In this document: positions 58,049 to 64,000 of the stretch, piece after piece
How positions within the stretch are numbered: position 1 is the first letter of the stretch
Layout of the letters: each line of letters opens with the position of its first letter
Position numbers and translations under genes: made by a program
Notes under the pieces: generated by a model
The model's input: the letters and a program-made list of their open reading frames with translations, nothing else
The model's database searches: none
What the model was told of the DNA's origin: nothing
Origin: Wansuia hejianensis
GTDB lineage: Bacteria; Bacillota; Clostridia; Lachnospirales; Lachnospiraceae
Assembly: GCF_014337215.1 (NCBI RefSeq)
Contig: NZ_CP060635.1
Location: forward strand, 3,885,725-3,949,724
Length of the DNA: 64,000 nt
Direction: 5' to 3'

Positions 58049-59713
58049 TTGAAAGCTAACAATGAAAGTAAATTACGGATCATTCCGCTGGGCGGTTTGG
58101 AACAGATCGGAATGAATATTACTGCCTTCGAGTATGAAGACAGTATTGTTGTTGTGGACTGCGGTATTGCGTTCCCGGATGACGACATGCTGGGAATCGA
58201 CCTGGTCATACCTGACATCACCTATTTAAGGGATAATATTGATAAAGTGAAGGGATTTGTGATCACACACGGTCATGAAGACCATATCGGGGCTCTGCCC
58301 TATGTTTTAAAAGAAGTTAATGTGCCGGTATATGCGACGAAGCTGACGGTCGGCCTGATAGAAAACAAATTAAAAGAACACAACCTCCTTCGTACTACAA
58401 AGCGTAAAACAATTAAACACGGACAATCCATCAATCTGGGCCGTTTCCGGATTGAGTTTATTAAAACAAATCACAGTATCCAGGATGCTTCAGCTCTGGC
58501 AATCTATTCTCCTGCCGGAACAATTATCCATACGGGAGACTTCAAGGTTGACTACACGCCCGTTTTCGGTGACGCCATTGACCTGCAGCGTTTTGCGGAG
58601 ATCGGAAAGAAAGGTGTGCTGGCGCTGATGTGCGACAGTACCAATGCGGAGAGAAAAGGCTTTACCATGTCTGAACGGACGGTGGGCAAGACCTTTGACA
58701 ATATATTCTCGGATCATACGAATTCCAGGCTCATCATCGCAACGTTTGCGTCCAACGTGGACCGTGTCCAGCAGATTATCAACTCTGCCTACAAATTTGG
58801 CAGGAAGGTCGTGGTGGAAGGCCGCAGTATGGTGAATGTCATCACAACGGCAGCGGAGCTGGGATATCTGAACATACCGGATAAGACATTAATTGATATC
58901 GACCAGATGAAAAATTACCCCGATGAGCAGATGGTTCTGGTCACAACGGGAAGCCAGGGTGAATCCATGGCTGCGCTGTCCCGGATGGCTGCGAATATCC
59001 ACAAGAAAGTTTCCATAAAGCCGGGGGATACCATCGTATTCAGCTCCAACCCGATCCCGGGCAATGAGAAAGCGGTATCCAAGGTAATCAACGAGCTTTC
59101 GGCCAAGGGCGCGGATGTTATATTCCAGGACGTTCATGTGTCCGGCCACGCCTGCCAGGAGGAAATCAAGCTGATTTACTCGCTGGTGAAGCCTAAATAT
59201 GCAATCCCGGTTCATGGGGAATACCGTCATCTGAAGGCTCAGTCTAAGCTGGCACTGGAGCTGGGAATCCCCAAGGAGAACATCTTTATTCTCCGTTCCG
59301 GAGAAGTTCTGGAACTAAATCAGGAGGGGGCTCAGCAGAACGGTAAGGTGCAGACCGGAGCGATCATGGTAGACGGCCTGGGCGTCGGAGACGTGGGCAA
59401 TATCGTGCTTCGGGACAGGCAGCACCTTTCCGAGGACGGAATCATTATTGTGGTGCTGACACTGGAACGGCGGGGCAACCAGCTGCTTTCAGGACCCGAT
59501 ATCGTGTCGCGGGGATTCGTATATGTCAGAGAATCAGAAGATTTGATGGGAGAGGCCCGGGTAGTTGTAGAAGATGCCTTGGATGAATGTCTGAGCCACA
59601 AGGTATCGGACTGGGGCAAGATCAAGAATGTGATCAAGGACTCCCTTGGCGGATTCGTGTGGAAGCGGACTCAGAGAAGGCCTATGATTTTACCCATCAT
59701 AATGGAGGCATAG
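58049..59713 (+). CDS. rnj: Ribonuclease J
   Basis: RNase J is a metallo-beta-lactamase/beta-CASP exo- and endonuclease that matures and degrades RNA. Motifs: IPLGGLEQIGMNITAFEYED, VITHGHEDHIGALPYVLKE (the HxHxDH zinc site), LMCDSTNAERKGFTMSE, VTTGSQGESMAALSRMA and IPVHGEYRHLKAQSKLALEL. The start is TTG 58049 with GGAGG 6 bp upstream. At 554 residues it is normal. Whether it is J1 or J2 cannot be decided here. Confidence 0.95.
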   Translation: MKANNESKLRIIPLGGLEQIGMNITAFEYEDSIVVVDCGIAFPDDDMLGIDLVIPDITYLRDNIDKVKGFVITHGHEDHIGALPYVLKEVNVPVYATKLTVGLIENKLKEHNLLRTTKRKTIKHGQSINLGRFRIEFIKTNHSIQDASALAIYSPAGTIIHTGDFKVDYTPVFGDAIDLQRFAEIGKKGVLALMCDSTNAERKGFTMSERTVGKTFDNIFSDHTNSRLIIATFASNVDRVQQIINSAYKFGRKVVVEGRSMVNVITTAAELGYLNIPDKTLIDIDQMKNYPDEQMVLVTTGSQGESMAALSRMAANIHKKVSIKPGDTIVFSSNPIPGNEKAVSKVINELSAKGADVIFQDVHVSGHACQEEIKLIYSLVKPKYAIPVHGEYRHLKAQSKLALELGIPKENIFILRSGEVLELNQEGAQQNGKVQTGAIMVDGLGVGDVGNIVLRDRQHLSEDGIIIVVLTLERRGNQLLSGPDIVSRGFVYVRESEDLMGEARVVVEDALDECLSHKVSDWGKIKNVIKDSLGGFVWKRTQRRPMILPIIMEA

Positions 59714-59716
59714 ATC

Positions 59717-60049
59717 ATGGATGAGATTACGGAAAGGGTATACGCCCTGACGGAAGCCATGAAGGAGAACAGAGACTATCAGCGCTATCTGTTTCTGGAA
59801 GCAGAATTACAGAAAAATCGTGAATTAAAGAAGCAGGTGGATGAATTCAGGCTCCGCAATTACTATCTGCAGGAATCAGACGTCGATCTGTATGAGGCTG
59901 TAGATGAGGTTGACAGAGAATTTCAGGAACTTCAGAAGATCCCGGTGGTAAACGCATACTTGGATGCGGAGCTTTCCGTCTGCAAAATGATCCAAAGAGT
60001 GCTTGAGACGATCAGCCAAGAGGTACAGATAGCAGAACCGGAGATCTGA
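59717..60049 (+). CDS. YlbF family regulator
   Basis: A 110-residue helical YlbF/YmcA-type protein (ALTEAMKENRDYQRYLFLEA, LKKQVDEFRLRNYYLQES, VVNAYLDAELSVCKMIQRVL). In Bacillus such proteins form a complex that steers RNase Y; here the gene follows RNase J at 3 bp, which suggests a link with RNA processing. Confidence 0.88.
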   Translation: MDEITERVYALTEAMKENRDYQRYLFLEAELQKNRELKKQVDEFRLRNYYLQESDVDLYEAVDEVDREFQELQKIPVVNAYLDAELSVCKMIQRVLETISQEVQIAEPEI

Positions 60050-60069
60050 GCGGCAGCAAAGGAGTGCAT

Positions 60070-60552
60070 ATGGCGAAGGCAAAAAAGAAAAAAAAGGACA
60101 CAGGCTACAGGGTGGCTGTCAGCGGAGCTAAAAGCGTGATACGGATTCTTCTGTATATCTGTTTGGCTGTGGCGCTGGTTTTTCTTGGGCGGGAAGCCTA
60201 TACTCTGGGTTATGAGGTGTTTGATGAAACGCCGGTTGATAAGGGTGAGGGCAGGGAGGTCACCGTTGTGGTGACGGACGAGATGTCGGCCATGGACATT
60301 GGGAAAATGTTGAATGAACGCGGACTGATTGACGAGCGCCCTCTGGCCTTCTGGATTCAGGAATTCCTTTCAGAATACCATAATAAGATTTTGCCGGGCT
60401 CCTATATCTTAAAGACTTCTCAGACAGTGGACGAGATGTTGCCGATACTGGCTCAGGAGGATACGGAGGGACAGCCCTCCACTATGAATGAAGGGGCTTC
60501 CGGTTCTTCGCCGGAGAGTTCCGGTTCCCAGGGAGGCGGGGAAAAGCCGTGA
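60070..60552 (+). CDS. MltG/YceG-like membrane protein, short form
   Basis: After a lysine-rich start comes a membrane helix (RILLYICLAVALVFLGREAY), then an external LysM-like region typical of the N-terminal part of MltG (EVTVVVTDEMSAMDIGKMLN, RGLIDERPLAFWIQ, KILPGSYILKTSQTVDEML). The catalytic YceG domain is absent; at 160 residues it is half the usual size. Clostridia often have this short form before the TrmR gene, so it is probably not a truncation. ATG 60070 has AAAGGAG 5 bp upstream; its end overlaps the next gene. Confidence 0.82.
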   Translation: MAKAKKKKKDTGYRVAVSGAKSVIRILLYICLAVALVFLGREAYTLGYEVFDETPVDKGEGREVTVVVTDEMSAMDIGKMLNERGLIDERPLAFWIQEFLSEYHNKILPGSYILKTSQTVDEMLPILAQEDTEGQPSTMNEGASGSSPESSGSQGGGEKP

Positions 60553-61199
60553 TTGTGGATGATAGGATGATCACATATATCAACTCTCTGGACAGGGGCC
60601 ATACGCCTTTTCTGGAGGAGCTGGAACGAAGGGCGAAAGAAGAGCGGGTACCTGTCATACGGAGAGAGATGCAGAGCTTTCTGAAGGTATTCCTGATGAT
60701 GAGGAGACCTGCCAGGATTCTGGAGGTGGGGGCAGCCGTGGGGTTTTCCTCTATTCTCATGGCCACCTATGGGCCGGAGGACTGTCAGATTACGACCATA
60801 GAGAACTATGCGAAGAGGATACCGGAGGCCCGGAAGAATTTCCGGGAATCCGGCTATGAAAAACAGATTACCTTATTGGAGGGAGATGCGGCGGAGCTAT
60901 TAAAGACTCTGGAGCCTCCCTTCGATTTTATCTTCATGGATGCGGCCAAGGGTCAGTACCTGCATTTTCTGCCGGAGCTGCTGCGGCTGATGGTTCCGGG
61001 CAGCGTGCTGATTTCCGACAACGTGCTCCAGGATGGGGATATCGTGGAATCCCATTACCTGGTGGGACGGAGAAACCGCACGATTTACAAACGGATGCGG
61101 GAGTATCTGTACGAGCTGAAGCACAGCGAGCTGCTGGAGACATCCATTATACCGCTGGGAGACGGGATAACCGTCAGTGTGATGAGAGGAAGAGAGTAA
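60549..61199 (+). CDS. trmR: tRNA 5-hydroxyuridine O-methyltransferase TrmR-like
   Basis: A class I SAM O-methyltransferase of the caffeoyl-CoA type: RILEVGAAVGFSSILMATY, TTIENYAKRIPEARKNF, FDFIFMDAAKGQYLHFLPEL and LISDNVLQDGDIVES. In Bacillus the equivalent YrrM (TrmR) methylates 5-hydroxyuridine at tRNA position 34, made by the U32 proteins encoded next to it. The same pair occurs here, so this function is very likely. GTG 60549 overlaps the previous stop; GTG 60555 and ATG 60567 are alternatives. Confidence 0.88.
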   Translation: MIVDDRMITYINSLDRGHTPFLEELERRAKEERVPVIRREMQSFLKVFLMMRRPARILEVGAAVGFSSILMATYGPEDCQITTIENYAKRIPEARKNFRESGYEKQITLLEGDAAELLKTLEPPFDFIFMDAAKGQYLHFLPELLRLMVPGSVLISDNVLQDGDIVESHYLVGRRNRTIYKRMREYLYELKHSELLETSIIPLGDGITVSVMRGRE

Positions 61200-62432
61200 A
61201 TGAAAAGCAGAAGAGTTCCCGAGCTGCTGGTTCCGGCCAGCTGCCTGGAAGTGTTGAAGGTGGCGGTGGTCTATGGGGCCGACGCCGTCTATATCGGGGG
61301 CGAGGCCTTCGGGCTGCGGGCCAAAGCCAAGAATTTTTCCATGGGGGACATGGCGGAGGGAATCCGCTTTGCTCACAGCCACGGGGCAAAGGTATATGTG
61401 ACGGCCAATATCCTGGCTCATAACCGGGATCTGGAAGGAGTGCGGACCTATCTGGAGGAACTCAGAGGGCTGAGGCCGGACGGTCTAATTATTGCTGATC
61501 CCGGAATCTTTGAGATCGCCAAAGAGGTCTGCCCTGAAATTGAGCGTCATATCAGCACACAGGCGAATAACACCAACTATGCCACCTGCCGTTTCTGGTA
61601 CGGCCAGGGGGCCAGCCGGATTGTGACGGCCAGAGAGCTGTCCCTGGAGGAAATTAAAGAGATCCGGGAACATATACCGGAGGACATGGAGCTGGAGACT
61701 TTCATTCACGGCGCCATGTGTATCTCTTATTCCGGGCGGTGCCTGCTGTCTAACTATCTGACCGGAAGAGATGCGAACCAGGGGGCCTGTACCCACCCCT
61801 GCCGCTGGAAATATTCAGTGGTGGAGGAGACCCGGCCGGGAGAATACTTCCCGGTATATGAAAATGAGAGAGGGACCTTCCTGTTCAATTCCAAAGATCT
61901 TTGCATGATAGAGCATATCCCGGATTTGATAGGAGTGGGCATTGACAGCCTGAAGATTGAGGGGCGTATGAAAACAGCCCTGTATGTGGCTACAGTAGCC
62001 AGGACTTACCGGAAGGCCATCGATGACTATTGCCGGGACCCGGAGCTGTACCGGAAGAATCTGCCCTGGTATTTGGATCAGATATCAAATTGTACCTATC
62101 GGCAGTTTACCACAGGCTTTTTCTATGGGAAGCCCTCTGCCGAGGAGCAGATCTACGACAACAGCACTTATATTAAAGAGTATACGTATCTGGGCATGAT
62201 ATCCGGACGGGATGAGAAGGGATATTATTGCGTGGAACAGAAGAATAAGTTTTCGGTGGGGGATGAGATTGAGGTCATGAAGCCGGACGGACAGAATCTG
62301 TCTGTGACAGTCCGGGCGATCTATGATTCAGAAGGAATTTCCATGGAATCCGCACCCCATCCCAGACAGGAACTACATCTTGATCTGGGAATGGAGCTGG
62401 ATTTATATGATATTTTAAGATGCCCCTGCTGA
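61200..62432 (+). CDS. trhP: Peptidase U32 family protein, tRNA hydroxylation TrhP-like
   Basis: A 410-residue U32 family protein with the signature ETFIHGAMCISYSGRCLLSN and the four-cysteine set (CISYSGRC, then ACTHPCRW) that binds an iron-sulfur cluster. VPELLVPASCLEVLKVAVVY and ADAVYIGGEAFGLRA form the N-terminus. Despite the family name, bacterial members next to trmR hydroxylate U34 of tRNA using prephenate-derived chemistry (YrrO/TrhP). The start follows the trmR stop without a gap; its end overlaps sigK by 18 bp. Confidence 0.9.
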   Translation: MKSRRVPELLVPASCLEVLKVAVVYGADAVYIGGEAFGLRAKAKNFSMGDMAEGIRFAHSHGAKVYVTANILAHNRDLEGVRTYLEELRGLRPDGLIIADPGIFEIAKEVCPEIERHISTQANNTNYATCRFWYGQGASRIVTARELSLEEIKEIREHIPEDMELETFIHGAMCISYSGRCLLSNYLTGRDANQGACTHPCRWKYSVVEETRPGEYFPVYENERGTFLFNSKDLCMIEHIPDLIGVGIDSLKIEGRMKTALYVATVARTYRKAIDDYCRDPELYRKNLPWYLDQISNCTYRQFTTGFFYGKPSAEEQIYDNSTYIKEYTYLGMISGRDEKGYYCVEQKNKFSVGDEIEVMKPDGQNLSVTVRAIYDSEGISMESAPHPRQELHLDLGMELDLYDILRCPC

Positions 62433-63050
62433 CTGGAAATGGCGCCGTAATTTTTCTACGGCGTTTTTTTCTATGCGGGAAACATAAGAACGGCTGATGC
62501 CAAGCTTGCCGGCGATAACTTTTTGGGTGCATTCCGTTTCTCCGAAAAAGCCATAGCGCATTTTCAGGATCTGATACTCCTGAGGAGTCAGTTCACTTTC
62601 CATCAGCCGGTAAAGAAGCTTTACATTTTCTTCAAAGGAGTAACGCTCCACCGTATCTTCAAAATCTCCTTCGATAATGTCCAGGAGATGTATCTCATTC
62701 CCTTCCTTGTCAGTTCCGATCGGTTCATAGAAGGAGACTTCTCTGGATGTTTTTTTGCGGGTGCGCAGATACATGAGGATCTCATTGTCAATACACCGGG
62801 CGGCATAGGCGGCCAGCCGGTTGCCCTTTGTATGATCAAAAGTAGTGACAGCCTTAATCAGGCCGATGGTTCCAATGGATATCAGATCTTCCGGATCTTC
62901 CTCCAGACCCTGGTATTTCTTTATCACATGTGCAACCAGGCGGAGGTTCCGCTCAATCAAAACATTTTTGGCATCTGGGTCACCCTCCTGGTATTTTTGA
63001 AGAAATACCTTTTCCTCGTCGGCGTTGAGGGGTTTCTGAAAAGTCTTCAA
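62415..63050 (-). CDS. sigK: Sporulation sigma factor K, apparently without prosequence
   Basis: Sigma-K directs late mother-cell transcription. Region 2 is LIERNLRLVAHVIKKYQGLE, DLISIGTIGLIKAVTTFDHT and YAARCIDNEILMYLRTRKKT. Region 4 is LTPQEYQILKMRYGFFGETE and GKLGISRSYVSRIEKNAVEK. The gene is uninterrupted (no skin element). The frame is closed by a stop 15 bp before the GTG at 63059, so only about 8-11 residues precede the mature-like part. I prefer TTG 63050, with AAGGTG 6 bp upstream; GTG 63059 lacks an RBS. The long hydrophobic prosequence of Bacillus pro-sigma-K is missing. Confidence 0.9.
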   Translation of the reverse strand: MKTFQKPLNADEEKVFLQKYQEGDPDAKNVLIERNLRLVAHVIKKYQGLEEDPEDLISIGTIGLIKAVTTFDHTKGNRLAAYAARCIDNEILMYLRTRKKTSREVSFYEPIGTDKEGNEIHLLDIIEGDFEDTVERYSFEENVKLLYRLMESELTPQEYQILKMRYGFFGETECTQKVIAGKLGISRSYVSRIEKNAVEKLRRHFQSAGAS

Positions 63051-63204
63051 AAAAAGCACCTTGAAAGGGATTTACTCTTATTCTATGAAATAGGACGAAT
63101 TGTCGTGCTTTTCCAACAAAAAAAGTATAAAATACAACTACCGGCAGCTCCGATCACACGGTTTTTTCTATTCCAGTCACATTGCCGGGAAAAAGACGAA
63201 TCGG

Positions 63205-63256
63205 AAAATAGTGGGCCGGAAGATCAGACACCATTGATCTTCCGGCCCACTATTTT
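63205..63256. terminator. Bidirectional terminator with 22-bp perfect stem
   Basis: 63205-63226 and 63235-63256 are exact reverse complements (AAAATAGTGGG... / ...CCCACTATTTT) with an 8-nt loop. It ends the permease operon on the minus strand, one base after its stop codon. Confidence 0.9.
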
Positions 63257-63257
63257 G

Positions 63258-64000
63258 TTATCGGTCCTCTCTGAAATACGGCTTGCCGATGCCGGCCGGC
63301 GCCTGGTTCTCCCTTTTGCGGGAAAGCGTGGTCAGCACAAGCACGATGATGGTCATCAGATAGGGGAGCATGTCCATGATCTGTGAAGTCAGGGATACGT
63401 CCAGCCCGCCGATATGGAAGGTCACGTTCTGGAACTTAATGGCCAGCCCTTTGAAGATTCCGAACAGGTATGCGCCAAAAATTGCTTTCATGGGGTTCCA
63501 GGTGGCGAATATGACCAGAGCCACGGCAATCCACCCCATCCCGGCTGTGATGTCGTCCTGCCAGCGGGGAACATAAACCAATGACAGATAACCGCCGCCG
63601 ATGCCGCAGAGGGCGCCGCCGAGAGCAATATGGATGTATTTGTAAAGGGTTACATGGATGCCGGAAGCATCTGCCGCAGCGGCATCTTCACCCACCATCC
63701 TCATATTCAGGCCATAACGGGTCTTGTACATGTATATCCAGAGGAGAATGGCGGCAGCCAGGGCGACGGGCACCAGAATACTCTGCTTAAACAGGGCGGT
63801 GCCGATCAGCGGGATTTTGCTCAGGACGGGAATCTCTTTTGTGCCCAGGGAGGCTATGAACTCGTTGCTGAGAATCAGGTTGGAATAGCCTTTGCCGATG
63901 AAATTGGCGAAACCCGCGCCGAAAATTGTGATGGCAAAGCCGGTTACCGTCTGGTTTCCACGGAAGGAAACGGTGATGAGTGCGTATATCAGTCCCGTTA
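63258..64000 (-). CDS. ABC transporter permease, BmpA/nucleoside type (partial)
   Basis: The minus-strand frame is open to the window edge, so the N-terminus lies outside; about 247 codons are present. It is a BPD_transp_2-type permease with several membrane helices (VTGFAITIFGAGFANFIGKG, ALAAAILLWIYMYKTRYGLN). MRMVGEDAAAADASGIHVTL is the coupling-loop motif for the ATPase, and MLPYLMTIIVLVLTTLSRKR is near the end. Such permeases import nucleosides with a BmpA-like lipoprotein. It is the last gene of its operon. Confidence 0.9.
   Translation of the reverse strand, partial: TGLIYALITVSFRGNQTVTGFAITIFGAGFANFIGKGYSNLILSNEFIASLGTKEIPVLSKIPLIGTALFKQSILVPVALAAAILLWIYMYKTRYGLNMRMVGEDAAAADASGIHVTLYKYIHIALGGALCGIGGGYLSLVYVPRWQDDITAGMGWIAVALVIFATWNPMKAIFGAYLFGIFKGLAIKFQNVTFHIGGLDVSLTSQIMDMLPYLMTIIVLVLTTLSRKRENQAPAGIGKPYFREDR

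Noticed and set aside
1..64000. tRNA or rRNA genes
   Set aside because: No cloverleaf with a T-loop GGTTCGAATCC-like motif and acceptor stem, and no rRNA segment, was recognised by eye; a covariance search was not possible.

Overview
The window looks like a chromosomal segment of an anaerobic, endospore-forming Firmicute of the Clostridia, most likely Lachnospiraceae. The evidence is a complete spoIIIAA-AH operon, spoIVB, an intact sigK, a CIRCE-controlled hrcA-grpE-dnaK set, a collagen-like exosporium-type protein, a hybrid cluster protein, and Shine-Dalgarno sites close to AGGAGG throughout. No rRNA or tRNA gene and no CRISPR array was seen. The family assignment rests on gene content and order; no database was searched.

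Left third (1-29.5 kb) is accessory and patchy. It opens with decayed mobile DNA (IS256-type transposase remnant, truncated KilA-N gene), then a GMP synthase whose glutaminase half carries an in-frame deletion. Directly behind guaA lies an integrative mobilizable element (about 3.1-9.5 kb): divergent XRE regulator, excisionase, tyrosine integrase, MobC-like protein, RecA-fold ATPase, a mirror-symmetric array of six 8-bp sites, a 53-bp palindrome, a probable oriT, MobL relaxase and TnpV. Next come a nitrosative-stress operon (Fe-S protein, cupin, frameshifted ferredoxin, Hcp) with a divergent Crp/Fnr regulator, and a truncated chloramphenicol acetyltransferase gene that still has a leader peptide and an RBS-masking hairpin. 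A mixed set follows: DUF3795-GNAT fusion, dCMP deaminase, glycine-riboswitch-controlled Na+/amino-acid symporter, alcohol dehydrogenase, family-4 uracil-DNA glycosylase, HNH endonuclease, and a barnase-like lipoprotein with barstar.

From 22 kb onward the genome is mostly conserved core. It holds spoIIIAA-AH (engulfment channel), prfC, mnmM-like, asp23-nusB-xseA-xseB-ispA-dxs-tlyA-nadK-argR-recN-spoIVB, then hrcA-grpE-dnaK-dnaJ. After these come a collagen-like gene and an AEC transporter, prmA-rsmE, cysteine desulfurase-thiI (4-thiouridine), mtaB, ireB-ruvX-DUF1292, RNase J, and the yrrL-M-O-like group (MltG-like, TrmR, TrhP). The right edge has sigK and a partial ABC permease.

Two families of short dispersed repeats sit between core genes. 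One is a 69-71 bp unit, often tandem, with three predicted hairpins and GNNA loops. It occurs in both orientations at four places, including exactly at the break point of the truncated cat gene. Its mate changes look compensatory, and it is the best candidate here for something not well described. A second, about 80-bp, repeat occurs twice.
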